A DNA stretch of 64,000 nt from Paenibacillus pabuli. Its GTDB lineage: Bacteria > Bacillota > Bacilli > Paenibacillales > Paenibacillaceae. Below are positions 17,527 through 26,815 of this stretch, piece by piece. Made by a program: the position numbers and the translations under genes. The stretch spans positions 7,440,001 through 7,504,000 of the forward strand of contig NZ_CP073714.1 of the NCBI RefSeq assembly GCF_023101145.1, written 5' to 3'. Every line of letters starts with the position of its first letter. Positions within the stretch are counted from its first letter, which is position 1. The notes below the pieces were generated by a model, which was not told where the DNA came from, did not search any database, and saw only the letters and a list, made by a program, of their open reading frames with translations.

Positions 17527-18081
17527 CTATTTTGGAATGGAATCTGTTTTAATAATAAAAGACAGCTCTTGAGTAGTATCTTTCCACTTACAAATCAGTC
17601 GAAAACCTCTCAAGACAGCACCTGGTTCATAATCCTCACTATTAGAACTCGCAAACGTTAACTCATTCACTGGAAGAGTAAAAGATCCTGTTCCAGAATT
17701 GAATTCCATCGTAAGTTTTGTTAGATCTGGCTGCTTATATTTCAGTTCCCCTTTCTCGGTCAGAACATAATCAAGCAATTCGTATGAATCTGGCGCTGAT
17801 TTTTGACTATCAAATTTAATTGAAATAGTCTCTCCTATCTTTACATAGGGAACAACAGAATCCGAATTTTTGAGTATGGATTGAAAGGAATCCATATTCC
17901 AATAGTCTTGTTTATCCCCGGCTATTGAAATAACAGTTGGAGTAATTTCCTTATTGTTGGCCTTAATTTCAATCTCACTTAATTTAGCAACAGAGTTATT
18001 CGTAATTTTTTCATCACCTCCACAAGCAGTAATTACAGTGCAAATCGTCAGACATACTACAAAAAACATTAAACTCCTCAC
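17527..18081 (-). CDS. Putative lipoprotein of unknown function
   Basis: 184 residues with a clear lipoprotein signal: MRSLMFFVVCLTICTVITAC, lipobox ITAC, mature protein beginning CGGDEK. The remainder looks like a small beta-rich extracellular domain (GETISIKFDSQKSAPDSYELLDYVLTEKG and SGTGSFTLPVNELTF), with no family I can name. The start is GTG with AAGGAG eight bases ahead. It is a single gene with its own terminator. Base composition is more AT-rich than its neighbours, which may hint at separate origin. Confidence 0.7.
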   Translation of the reverse strand: MRSLMFFVVCLTICTVITACGGDEKITNNSVAKLSEIEIKANNKEITPTVISIAGDKQDYWNMDSFQSILKNSDSVVPYVKIGETISIKFDSQKSAPDSYELLDYVLTEKGELKYKQPDLTKLTMEFNSGTGSFTLPVNELTFASSNSEDYEPGAVLRGFRLICKWKDTTQELSFIIKTDSIPK

Positions 18082-18262
18082 ATTACACTCTCCTTAACTG
18101 TCTTATTTCAAATACAATGAAAATTGTCCCTACCTTTACAGAGATAGGGACATATAATATATTATAGCAAAAATCCGAAATAAACCTCAGAAATTAGTTC
18201 AATTTTTCTTCCAAATAGTTAAATTATTAGAAGCATAAGGAGGAGGTTTATCCGCCATCCAG

Positions 18263-19027
18263 TTACAGATGCGATCCGCCACTTGCATCTAGCAGTTGTC
18301 CCGTTACCCAGCGACTGTCTGGCGAGGCCAGAAATGCAGCAATATCTGCGATATCCTCTGGTTCACCCCATCGGCCAAAAGCAGAAAGGCCAGCCGCATA
18401 TTTTTGTCCCTCGGTATTCTGCAACGTCCCAGCATTCATCTCGGTATTAATAATTCCCGGCTGGATGGCGTTTACCGTAATATTTCGACTCCCTAGTTGC
18501 TTGGCGAGAAGCAGCGTAAACGTATCAATCGCTCCTTTGGACATGCTGTATGTAAACACTCCCGGAGAAGCAACCCTGGTCACAAAGGACGATATGTTAA
18601 TGATACGCCCCCCATCATTAATTCGCGACAGAGCCTGCTGCGTCACAAAAAGTGGTGCTTTTACATTAAGATTCATGACCTCTTCGTAGGATGCTTCTGT
18701 CGTCTCTTCAATCCCAACGATCTGCCCGATCCCCGCATTATTCACCAGAATATCGAATCCACTGGCCCCTGTCTGATTCCGAATAGTCTCATCCAACTCA
18801 GCAAATAAATGATGAATACCGTCCATCGTTCTTAGGTCAGCACCAATCATGCAGGCGTTGCCCCCATCTTGCTCAATCTGGCGAACAACTGCTGCCGCAT
18901 CATCCTGTCTGTTTCCATAGTGGACTGCTACATATGCGCCCTCCTGGGCCAAACGGAGCGCGATACTTCTACCGATCCCCCGGCTTGCCCCAGTAACTAA
19001 AGCCATTTTACCTTTTAAGCTGTTCAT
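18263..19027 (-). CDS. SDR family oxidoreductase
   Basis: 254 residues: TGASRGIG cofactor loop, HYGNRQ after strand two (Asn-Arg, suggesting NADPH), NNAG in DILVNNAGIG, catalytic Ser in IINISSFVTR, Tyr/Lys in TYSMSKGAI, then IQPGIINTEMNAG and the FGRWGEPEDIADIAAFLASPDSRWVTGQ tail usual for FabG-like 3-oxoacyl reductases. Its true substrate is unknown. It is a single gene, divergent from the next SDR at 19247 across 219 bases and apparently not part of the MarR-linked operon. Confidence 0.87.
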   Translation of the reverse strand: MNSLKGKMALVTGASRGIGRSIALRLAQEGAYVAVHYGNRQDDAAAVVRQIEQDGGNACMIGADLRTMDGIHHLFAELDETIRNQTGASGFDILVNNAGIGQIVGIEETTEASYEEVMNLNVKAPLFVTQQALSRINDGGRIINISSFVTRVASPGVFTYSMSKGAIDTFTLLLAKQLGSRNITVNAIQPGIINTEMNAGTLQNTEGQKYAAGLSAFGRWGEPEDIADIAAFLASPDSRWVTGQLLDASGGSHL

Positions 19028-19180
19028 GTGCTCATCTCCTCTATCCTAATTTCAAGAATAGTTATATCACGGAGTCATTTTTGAAATGTTGCTCTTTAAT
19101 TTTTGGTTCGAAGAGAGCAGTATTTCAAAGTGTTATTTCTACAATCAGCGCTTCAAGTGAAATGAATTCTTGTGGACACA

Positions 19181-19203
19181 AAATTATATATTATATATAA
19201 TTT
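19181..19203. promoter_or_regulatory. Perfect AT-rich palindrome over the promoter of the 19247 SDR gene
   Basis: AAATTATATAT (19181-19191), a central T, and ATATATAATTT (19193-19203) are an exact 11-bp inverted repeat. It begins five bases after TTGTGG (19170-19175), a possible -35, and covers the -10. The GntR-type gene convergent with this SDR is a candidate binder; the AT-richness means chance cannot be excluded. Confidence 0.4.
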
Positions 19204-19246
19204 ATAATATATTTATAAAACACTATATCTTTTTGGAGGCGTTATC

Positions 19247-20011
19247 ATGGGCAGATTATCAGGCAAAGTAGCAATAATTACAGGTGCAGGCAGCGGCATG
19301 GGGGCTGAACAGGCTCGTTTATTCGCCAAAGAAGGCGCAAAGGTTGTCGGTGCTGATATGAACGTAGAAGGTCTTCAAACCGTAATTGACGAAATCAAAG
19401 CCGCTGGCGGAGAAGCTATTGCGGTTAAATTGAATATTTCCTCGCCTGAGGAATGGGAGAACACGATCAAAACAGCTGTAGATACGTACGGCAAAGTCAA
19501 TGTTCTGGTCAATACCGCAGGGGTTGCGGGCCCATTTGTCGCCAAGGCCGCTGAGCATGATGTGAATGAATGGGATAAATTGATTGGGATTAACCTGAAA
19601 GGGGCCTTCCTGGGCAGCAAATATGCCATCCCGGAGATGATCAAGACTGGCGGAGGTTCTATCGTCACGATTTCTTCCATTGGAGGTTTAATTGGTGGAC
19701 AAGGGGGCACAGGATACGGTGCTGCCAAAGCAGGTTTGATTGGGATGACTCGTAACATCGCAGTTGACTATGGTAAGGATAATGTACGTGCAAACGTCAT
19801 TTGCCCGGGGCAGATCAGAACTCCGATGTCCGCAGTTCTTGAAACGGATGAGGCTAAAGAAGCCAAACAATATTATTTGGACAAAACGCCACTCGGACAC
19901 TTCGGTGACCCGATTGATATTGCTTATACAGCATTGTTCCTTGCATCTGAAGAGTCCAAATTTATTACAGGTACAGAGATTATCGTAGATGGCGGCGTGA
20001 TGGCTAACTAA
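19247..20011 (+). CDS. SDR family oxidoreductase next to a GntR-type regulator
   Basis: 254 residues: TGAGSGMG loop, GADMNVE (Asp, NAD preference), VNTAGVAGP in place of NNAG, catalytic Ser in TISSIGGL and Tyr/Lys in GYGAAKAGL, CPGQIRTPMS, and GTEIIVDGGV at the end. GGAGG lies eight bases before the ATG. N-terminal MGRLSGKVAIITG resembles the 14498 SDR closely, suggesting shared ancestry. The convergent GntR/FCD gene downstream suggests that it belongs to a regulated catabolic step, but the substrate is unknown. Confidence 0.88.
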   Translation: MGRLSGKVAIITGAGSGMGAEQARLFAKEGAKVVGADMNVEGLQTVIDEIKAAGGEAIAVKLNISSPEEWENTIKTAVDTYGKVNVLVNTAGVAGPFVAKAAEHDVNEWDKLIGINLKGAFLGSKYAIPEMIKTGGGSIVTISSIGGLIGGQGGTGYGAAKAGLIGMTRNIAVDYGKDNVRANVICPGQIRTPMSAVLETDEAKEAKQYYLDKTPLGHFGDPIDIAYTALFLASEESKFITGTEIIVDGGVMAN

Positions 20012-20016
20012 GCTAA

Positions 20017-20063
20017 ATACAAAGAAGAGACAGCTACAACTATTGTAGTCTATCTCTTTGTAT
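20017..20063. terminator. Long hairpin between the SDR and GntR genes
   Basis: Arms AATACAAAGA-AGAGA-C-CTACAA and its near complement pair over about 20 bp around a 4-base loop; the hairpin includes the GntR stop region. No long T-run follows on either side, so termination may depend on the stem alone. Confidence 0.5.
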
Positions 20064-20726
20064 TGTCTCATCCTTGATATTCAAGGACTGTCTGGTTAAT
20101 ATTTCGAATGACTCTTTTGCTTTTTCAAAGTCACCGTCCACCAAGGCATTAACAAGCGCCTCCAAATAAAGGCTGCGAATTTCGGTTCGCTCTACATCGC
20201 CCCAATTCATTTGGGAGTAGACATTGGTTATATAGGTGATATCCGAGTAAAATTTGATAAATGCAATATTGCCAGCCACCTGGAAAACGTAACCACACAA
20301 TTGATGCACCTTCACCACATACTCCAAAATATTTTTTTGGTTCAGCTGTTCCTTCGCTTCTTTTAGATACTGCTGGAGCTGATGTCGGGTCTCCTCGTTC
20401 CACTTAGATCGTGAATAATCAATTCCTATTCGGAACAATTCAATTAATGCAGACGTGTAATCTGCCATCTCTTCTTCCGAGATAGCCTTTACACGGACAC
20501 CTCTTCTTGGCAGTCGTTCAATGACACCTCTGCTCTCCAGAATATAAAAAGCCTCCCTCACCGGGATATTACTCACATTTAGCTCTTTGGCGATATTGGA
20601 TTCAATTAACCGGGTATCCTGTACCAGCTCACCTGTAAATATTTTCTTTAATATATAATTGGCTATTTGATCCGGCAACTGGCTTCTCTCATTGTCCAAT
20701 AATGAAGAGAAATGATGATTTTGCAT
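20040..20726 (-). CDS. GntR family transcriptional regulator (FadR/FCD subfamily)
   Basis: 228 residues. The N-terminal winged helix (about 15-80) reads PDQIANYILKKIFTGELVQDTRLIESNIAKEL, VSNIPVREAFYILESRGVIERLPRRGVRV. The C-terminal two thirds is the all-helical FCD ligand domain. FCD regulators usually respond to organic acids or sugar acids and repress adjacent dehydrogenase genes (family knowledge). It lies 36 bases behind the unknown gene at 20763, same strand, so both are probably co-transcribed; it converges with the SDR at 19247. Confidence 0.87.
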   Translation of the reverse strand: MQNHHFSSLLDNERSQLPDQIANYILKKIFTGELVQDTRLIESNIAKELNVSNIPVREAFYILESRGVIERLPRRGVRVKAISEEEMADYTSALIELFRIGIDYSRSKWNEETRHQLQQYLKEAKEQLNQKNILEYVVKVHQLCGYVFQVAGNIAFIKFYSDITYITNVYSQMNWGDVERTEIRSLYLEALVNALVDGDFEKAKESFEILTRQSLNIKDETIQRDRLQ

Positions 20727-20762
20727 ATCGATAATCCCTTCTACTCTGATTCGTTCTCCAAC

Positions 20763-21386
20763 CTACTTTGTCTTCATAACAAGCGAGTATGTATTGAAAA
20801 TCCATGATTGCCTCATATCTTCGGCAGCTTCCTTGCTCATCCGAACTGAGGTCTTCTGCTCGTGTAAACCTTCTGGTGCAGGTACGGAGAACTGCAGCAA
20901 TTTGGTTATTTTTTTGATTTCATTCGCCACTTCATGAAATAACGTATACGTTAACGGATGATGATCCTGAATATCCTCGTATATATAATACTCACCCTTC
21001 TCATCCTCCATATGAATTGCAAGTCCTTTGGGAAAGGATAGCAAGATAGACGGTAATTCATCCTCCGCCCATTGTCCAAAATACGGAAAGCTAATGCCTT
21101 CGTTTTTCACAAATAAACCGGACTTTTCCTGATCGAGCATACTCAAGATCGAATATACAAAGTAAGGGCGAACAACCTCCCCTTTCTCTTTTTCGGTTGC
21201 CGTATAGAAATTATAAAATCGACTATATGCCTCATATATCTGATTGTAATCATATCGGGTCTGGGCGAGGTTGGGACTCATGAAAAGGACCTGTTTCTGC
21301 TCAAAAATTCTCAAAACAGATTTGAATTGTTCGGGCGTTATAAAATAAGAAAGTTTATAAAACCCACCGTTTTTCAATCGATTCAT
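20763..21386 (-). CDS. Unknown protein co-transcribed with the GntR regulator
   Basis: 207 residues that I do not recognise. It is soluble, with no signal peptide or membrane segment, rich in aromatic residues (FYNFYTATEKEKGEVVRPYFVYSI), and contains GISFPYFGQWAEDELPSILLSFPKGLAIHMEDEKGEYYIYEDI. The end is basic and helical. It lies directly behind a good sigma-A promoter (21464-21492) and ahead of the GntR gene, so it may be a partner or sensor for the same regulation; no function is claimed. Confidence 0.65.
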   Translation of the reverse strand: MNRLKNGGFYKLSYFITPEQFKSVLRIFEQKQVLFMSPNLAQTRYDYNQIYEAYSRFYNFYTATEKEKGEVVRPYFVYSILSMLDQEKSGLFVKNEGISFPYFGQWAEDELPSILLSFPKGLAIHMEDEKGEYYIYEDIQDHHPLTYTLFHEVANEIKKITKLLQFSVPAPEGLHEQKTSVRMSKEAAEDMRQSWIFNTYSLVMKTK

Positions 21387-21463
21387 CCGATCTCACCGCC
21401 AAGTATAGATTCATAATCGTTGATGCAATTCAGCCATGTGACACTTCATTCCAGTCATGAATT

Positions 21464-21492
21464 ATTATATCGCACTACAGAGTGTTCTCCAA
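21464..21492 (-). promoter_or_regulatory. Sigma-A type promoter for the 20763-GntR pair
   Basis: On the minus strand TTGGAG (21487-21492), a 17-base spacer and TATAAT (21464-21469). It lies 78-106 bases before the start at 21386. Confidence 0.6.
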
Positions 21493-21507
21493 AACAATAT
21501 CAAAATA

Positions 21508-21550
21508 AGAGCGAAAGGGTTCGCGTTATACGAACCCTCTCGCTCTTTTA
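21508..21550 (-). terminator. Terminator of the PAP2-SLH gene
   Basis: A 16-bp stem with one mismatch, AGAGCGAAAGGGTTCG (21508-21523) and its complement to 21546, loop CGTTATA. T-rich sequence follows on both strands, so it may work in both directions. Confidence 0.8.
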
Positions 21551-21620
21551 TGCATTTTTTCGCCAGAATTATACTTTAGGATCTGGCGAGTTGCGGTTGG
21601 CAAGTAGCTTATACATGCTT

Positions 21621-24239
21621 TTACAAACCTTCGATAAGTGCCTTGATGGAGCTGTCGCTCTCCAGCGCACGGATGATAATGGTCACGGCTTCAGCCCGTG
21701 TAGCTTTGCCGCTCGGCGAGAACACGGAAGAGGATAGCCCTTGCACCAGATTGGCCGATGAAGCCTGCGTAATTGCCTCCGCTGCCCAGTTACTGCTGTC
21801 CACATCACTGAAGCTTGTCGGAGCACTAGTTGCAAGTGCGTTCAAATCAAGCACACGAGCTATGATTGTCACCATCTCGGCACGGGAGATTGTTGCGTTG
21901 GGCTTAAAGCTGCCGTCCGGATAACCACTAATCACTCCCTTATCAGCCAAAGCACTGATGTAACCCGCAGCCCAATTTGAGCTTGTATCCTTAAAGCTGG
22001 CGGAAGCCGTGCTTTCGCCCAGACCCAATGCTCGAGCGATCATTGCGGTAAATTCAGCTCTGGTTACAGATGCATTTGGCTGGAATTTGCCGTTTGCATA
22101 ACCATTAATTATGCGCAGCTTCACGGCAGTACTGATATTTCTGTCAGCCCAGTGACCTGTGACATCGTTGAATTTCTTATTTTCATTTTTCGTCGCCGCA
22201 ATAGCTTCGTTCACTGCCTTCAGCACCGTTTCCTGGCTCACAACACCCAATTTGAACGGATTAACCTGTGGTGTTGACGGTACTGTAGGTTCCGTTGTAG
22301 GAGGTGTGGTCACTGTTCCCGAATCTGTTCCTGAACCTGTTGATGGTGTGGAAGGTGTTGGTGTAGTGGCTGAACCGCCTCCCGTACCCGGTGTAGTTGG
22401 TGTTGTCGGCGTTGTGCCCGGACTTGTTGTGTCCGTAATCACCAGGGCGATGCGGTTGCTCTCATACTTCACCTGGGCATTATATTTGCTTGGCAGGCCA
22501 TCTACCTGAACAGAGGTGAATTTTCCGCTTTGCTGATTAGCGCCATGGCTTACAAGCGTAATCTCACCCGCACCAGGTACATAGCTGCTGGCAAAATTCA
22601 CATGCAGTGTTCCGGCGGTGTTCACCGTACCTTTTACGTCGAGCACGTCATTTGCAGAAGCTACGTTGAGTTCCAGCGTCCCGTCAGCAGCCTGCGAGAA
22701 GTTGCCTTCAATGTTCCATTTGCCCGTCACGCTCTCCGTAACTTTGCCCCCGCTGTTGACCACATCGCCATTACCGAAAGCTGTAGCTGTATCACCTTCC
22801 AGTGTACCCGCATTAACCTGGGTACCGCCGGAGTAGGTGTTAGCTCCGCGCAGCTTCAAGGTACCGCTGCCTTCCTTCGTCAGCTTGCCCGAACCGGAGA
22901 TGTTGTTCCGCCAAATGTCCATGGCGTTGAAACCACCCTTGCTGGCATCCATCGTAACCGTTACATCGCTGTTGAAGGCGCCGTATCCGTCTGCCGCCGC
23001 AAACAGATTGAGGCGTCCCCAGCCTTCGGGATCATCCAGTACAGGGTAACCTGAGGCAATTCCGGTTGTCGCCAGTACCGCACGACGCTGGTCCGCACTC
23101 AGGTAAGGCTGTCTGGTTTCAAGCAGCACTTCTGCACCTTTAGGGACTGGCATAGGCTCCGTTGTGGAACCGATCTGCGGGAAGCCATAGGTCAGACGCT
23201 GGGTATACTCAGCCTTATTTTTCTCATAGTCGGTAAATCGGTCTTCTGCTGTTCCGGTCTCCTTCAACAGTACGTTATGCGCCTGATCGTAAGCTGCCTG
23301 CTTCAGTTCAGCATTCTCCGGATCATTCAGGGCTGCCGCAGCAAGTGCGGTTGCCAGAACCCGGCCGCCGATGACATCAAGCGGGGAGTGCATTCCGGCT
23401 ACGATCCGGTCATCGCCCATTTCTGAAGCACGGGTCACAAGTTCCTGGAATCGCTCAGGAACGGAATAAGCCAGTGCAAGTGCAGCAAGATAGGAAGCAT
23501 TGGTATGTCCACTTGGGAAGCCCCCATCTGATGCAGCCTCTGTGTCTGGTTTAATTAATGGTCTCAGCGTAGGCACGACAACCTCGTCAGTCTTCAACCA
23601 GCGAAATGGACGCATATACTGGAAGAAATTTTTTGAAGGATTGGAGGAAGCCGAGTTGCCACGCACGGCTCCGATCAAGTCAACCATTTTGCCAAGCCTG
23701 GAATCTGAATCTCCGGCCTTGTTCGTTCCATTTTCATCCGTATACTTGGTTGTTGTAGCGTCTTCCGGAATACTCTTAATGGAAGTAAATGTACCTGATA
23801 TCTCACGATAGACGTTGGCAAGTGCACCCAGACCATCTACAGCACCATACGATTGGTTAGTACGATCTGTATAATAAGCGGCCTCTTCGTCTGCCTTGGT
23901 TCGGGTTGCAGCACGATCTGCTACATACTGAATGTTATAATCCAGGATATCCGCTCTAATCTTGGTCCCGTTATCCCAGGAATCACCCGGTGTCCATAGA
24001 TCCAAGAACTTGGACAATGTACCGACAGCCGCATTCGTTTCAACGGTTGTGTTTGAATTACTGTTGCTCTTATACGTATCTACAAAATATCCCCACTCCG
24101 GCTGCTGCGGCAATGGAATGATCGTCTCATCCGGTGCAGCGAGCACGTTGCTTGCGGCAAAGGTATTTGATAAAAGAACCACTCCCATCGCTGCGGCGAA
24201 CAATCTCTTCTTGTTGCTTTTGATCACTTTCGTTTTCAA
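21621..24239 (-). CDS. S-layer-anchored PAP2 acid phosphatase with PATR repeat and three SLH domains
   Basis: 872 residues from a TTG start (GGGAG ten bases ahead), which puts the signal peptide KKRLFAAAMGVVLLSNTFAASNVLAA at the N-terminus. Residues about 60-340 are a PAP2 phosphatase with GGFPSGHTNASYL near 240 (PSGH motif) and RIVAGMHSPLDVIGGR near 277 (Rx5Hx3D). Residues about 450-600 hold a passenger-associated transport repeat (GSGTLKLRGANTYSGGTQVNAGTLEG) and beta-rich sequence, as in autotransporter passengers. A Thr/Pro/Gly linker (600-665) leads to three SLH domains (about 690-866), which bind pyruvylated wall polymer. It should hydrolyse phosphate esters at the cell surface. The combination is unusual. 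It faces the AraC-sensor gene. Confidence 0.87.
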   Translation of the reverse strand: MKTKVIKSNKKRLFAAAMGVVLLSNTFAASNVLAAPDETIIPLPQQPEWGYFVDTYKSNSNSNTTVETNAAVGTLSKFLDLWTPGDSWDNGTKIRADILDYNIQYVADRAATRTKADEEAAYYTDRTNQSYGAVDGLGALANVYREISGTFTSIKSIPEDATTTKYTDENGTNKAGDSDSRLGKMVDLIGAVRGNSASSNPSKNFFQYMRPFRWLKTDEVVVPTLRPLIKPDTEAASDGGFPSGHTNASYLAALALAYSVPERFQELVTRASEMGDDRIVAGMHSPLDVIGGRVLATALAAAALNDPENAELKQAAYDQAHNVLLKETGTAEDRFTDYEKNKAEYTQRLTYGFPQIGSTTEPMPVPKGAEVLLETRQPYLSADQRRAVLATTGIASGYPVLDDPEGWGRLNLFAAADGYGAFNSDVTVTMDASKGGFNAMDIWRNNISGSGKLTKEGSGTLKLRGANTYSGGTQVNAGTLEGDTATAFGNGDVVNSGGKVTESVTGKWNIEGNFSQAADGTLELNVASANDVLDVKGTVNTAGTLHVNFASSYVPGAGEITLVSHGANQQSGKFTSVQVDGLPSKYNAQVKYESNRIALVITDTTSPGTTPTTPTTPGTGGGSATTPTPSTPSTGSGTDSGTVTTPPTTEPTVPSTPQVNPFKLGVVSQETVLKAVNEAIAATKNENKKFNDVTGHWADRNISTAVKLRIINGYANGKFQPNASVTRAEFTAMIARALGLGESTASASFKDTSSNWAAGYISALADKGVISGYPDGSFKPNATISRAEMVTIIARVLDLNALATSAPTSFSDVDSSNWAAEAITQASSANLVQGLSSSVFSPSGKATRAEAVTIIIRALESDSSIKALIEGL

Positions 24240-24446
24240 ATCTTTTCGACTCCCATCGTTTTGTAGTTGGTCTCGAATCGGTCTCAATGTAGCATCCGGC
24301 ACGTTGAACCAGCAATAAAACAATTTCGCGATTGTATCAATTTCGGAGCAATATCGCCTGTTTTCGACATTTAACATTCACTTAATATAAATCGTGAACT
24401 TTGATGGAATCAGGTAGTGTATAATCGTCGCCGGGAGGAATGCCTC

Positions 24447-26795
24447 ATGAAAAAATGGAGCTCCGCATGGGCGGGTTTGGCGATTTCATACGGTTCCATC
24501 GTGGTCGTCATTGTGCTGCTCATCTGCTCGTTCTTCTATATCTATTTCTCGCGCAGTTACAATGAGGAATTGCAGAACAAAAATCAACTGATTCTGGAAA
24601 ATACAACACGAACCATTGAAGGAACGATCCTGCATAGGGTGCAGCAGATCTACCTGGACCTGTCACTCGACAAGTCTGTGGATATTCGACTGTTCGCGGA
24701 ACCATCTACCCGGAGCGGGCTGGACAGCGTCATTGACCTACAGGAGTTACTTAAGTCCAAGGTTGCAGGCAACGCGGACATGATTCAGGCTATACATCTC
24801 TATTATCCTGGACGTAACATTATGCTTTCTTCACTTTACGGCTTGCGCTATAACGCCGATCAAGGGGAAGGCTCGGCTTATTATTCAGATTGGCTTCAGG
24901 ACATGCGGATCAGCAAGCTAAATAGCCTGTGGACAGCTTCACGCCAGGTGCCGCAGGACATTTTCTCCAGCGTGTCAGGTGGCACAAGTGGAGGGAGCAA
25001 CGCGCTGTTGACGTACACGCACAGCTATCCTTTTCAGTCCACAGGCGAGACTGGAGATGTCTATATTGCAATAGATGTAAAAGAAAGCGCGATTAGCAGC
25101 ATCATCGAGAATATGATGCCCTCACAATACAAAAGCACATTTATCGTTAACCCGATGGGTAACACCATTAGCAATGCCGATGCAGACACTCTCGGACAGC
25201 CGCGGGAATACGGTGCCAGTATCAAGAAAGCACTGCAGTCCGGAAACGCGAAGGGCAGCTTTGACGACAAGATTGGCAATACATCGGTTGTTGTGTCCTA
25301 CCAGACCCTGCCTTTGACAGGATGGACGATCTATAGCGCAATGCCGGCCAGCTTCTATTATGAGCAGTCGATCATGGTACAGAAGCTCATCCTCGGCATC
25401 TGCATGATCGCCATCGTGATCGGTCTGGCGCTGTCAGCAGTTTTGCTCAGAGCCAATTACAGCCCGATCAAGCGCCTCGTCAGCCGGATTAAGGACCTAT
25501 CCGGTCCGGCAACAACGCATATTACGAATGAATACCGGCTGATTGACAATGCCTTCATGCAATTAAACGATAAGGTGAGCAGCCTTGAGGAAACGCTGCT
25601 GGCGAACAGTCCGGCAATCAAGCATAACGCTGTACTCAATCTGCTGCAGGGCGGCTATAGCCAAGAACAGTGGGCAGAAGAACGAACTGCACTGGGCATT
25701 TCACAGCCATATCATGCATACAGCTGCTTGCTTCTGAATACCGGGGTAGCCCACATGGGACTTAGCTCTGAGAACCTGCCATCCGTCATATCGAGATTTA
25801 TCCATGGGCTGGAGTCCCTGTCCTTGCCGGATAGCCGCCTGATTGCCGAGGAGCTGCCAGACAAGAAGCTGGCAGTTATTCTTTGTACGGATATAGCGTC
25901 GGGACCGCTGCTGGACAAGTTGTCCCAGCTTCTCTTGTCAGAAGCGCGACAGCAGTTCCAGCTTGATCTCCAGTTGTCATCAGGCTCCTGGGTGCAGGAG
26001 CTGGCTGATGTGCAGAGAAGCTTCAGCGAGGCCCAGGCGTTGATGAAGTACGCGTATTTTCTGCCGGAAGTACGTATTCTGAAGGATCGCAGCATTCTCG
26101 AGCGCGAGCACAACATGGAGGAAATTCCTCAGGCGTTGCTAGCTAAGTTTAGGGACAAGCTCCAGGGCAGGCAGATGGATGAGGCGATAGTGACTATTGA
26201 ACAGGTGGTTAAACATATACGGGAAGGACAGTATCCCGCTGACTATTGCCATTTTATCCTGTCGAACATGGTATTTATCTATTCGGATGTGGTGAAAAAC
26301 GTACGTTACAAGCATCCCCTTCCGTTCGGCCGCCCCGATCTGTATCATGAGTACACGAATCTCCATGATGTTCTGGCGTACCGCAACTGGCTGGTGGAAT
26401 CGGTCACAGCATTTATTGAAGAAACCGAGAAGCGCAACAGTGATCGGGCCCTCTCGACCATTGAACTGGCGAAGCAGTATATTGAAGCCAATCTGTCCGA
26501 AGACCTCTCGCTGGAGGCTGTTGGAACGAAGGTATTTCTTAGTCCGAAATATCTGAGCAAGCTCTTTAAGGAAGAGATGGGTGTTACCTATACCGACTAT
26601 GTGACGTCCCGCCGAATGGAACAGGCAAAGGTATTGATGGAAAACAACAATATGACCATTGATCGGATCGCAAGCTCCGTCGGGTATGGCACCACGGCCT
26701 ATTTTATTAAACGATTCAAGGAAATGTACGGCTGCACACCGGGTCATTATATACGCAACCTCTCTTCGGCAGTGATGCCAGAGGCTGGATCATGA
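24447..26795 (+). CDS. AraC family regulator with membrane-anchored extracellular sensor
   Basis: 782 residues. TM1 lies at about 8-33 (IVVVIVLLICSFFYIYF), an extracellular Cache-like sensor follows to about 300 (YYPGRNIMLSSLYG, TGWTIYSAMPASFYYEQ), TM2 at about 303-328, a HAMP-like stretch, then a cytoplasmic region and a C-terminal AraC DNA-binding pair of HTHs (SLEAVGTKVFLSPKYLSKLFKEEMGVTYTDYV and IDRIASSVGYGTTAYFIKRFKEMYG). This is the YesN/YtdP-like one-protein sensor-regulator frequent in Paenibacillus. ATG 24447 has GGGAGG eight bases ahead. It overlaps or nearly touches the solute-binding protein gene, so both likely sense and bind one sugar. Confidence 0.88.
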   Translation: MKKWSSAWAGLAISYGSIVVVIVLLICSFFYIYFSRSYNEELQNKNQLILENTTRTIEGTILHRVQQIYLDLSLDKSVDIRLFAEPSTRSGLDSVIDLQELLKSKVAGNADMIQAIHLYYPGRNIMLSSLYGLRYNADQGEGSAYYSDWLQDMRISKLNSLWTASRQVPQDIFSSVSGGTSGGSNALLTYTHSYPFQSTGETGDVYIAIDVKESAISSIIENMMPSQYKSTFIVNPMGNTISNADADTLGQPREYGASIKKALQSGNAKGSFDDKIGNTSVVVSYQTLPLTGWTIYSAMPASFYYEQSIMVQKLILGICMIAIVIGLALSAVLLRANYSPIKRLVSRIKDLSGPATTHITNEYRLIDNAFMQLNDKVSSLEETLLANSPAIKHNAVLNLLQGGYSQEQWAEERTALGISQPYHAYSCLLLNTGVAHMGLSSENLPSVISRFIHGLESLSLPDSRLIAEELPDKKLAVILCTDIASGPLLDKLSQLLLSEARQQFQLDLQLSSGSWVQELADVQRSFSEAQALMKYAYFLPEVRILKDRSILEREHNMEEIPQALLAKFRDKLQGRQMDEAIVTIEQVVKHIREGQYPADYCHFILSNMVFIYSDVVKNVRYKHPLPFGRPDLYHEYTNLHDVLAYRNWLVESVTAFIEETEKRNSDRALSTIELAKQYIEANLSEDLSLEAVGTKVFLSPKYLSKLFKEEMGVTYTDYVTSRRMEQAKVLMENNNMTIDRIASSVGYGTTAYFIKRFKEMYGCTPGHYIRNLSSAVMPEAGS

Positions 26796-26815
26796 GTAAG
26801 AGGAGGATGGGCGGG

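Noticed and set aside
22530..23054. 174-codon plus-strand open frame in the PAP2-SLH gene
   Set aside because: It is a complement frame of the PATR region and shows no start signal.
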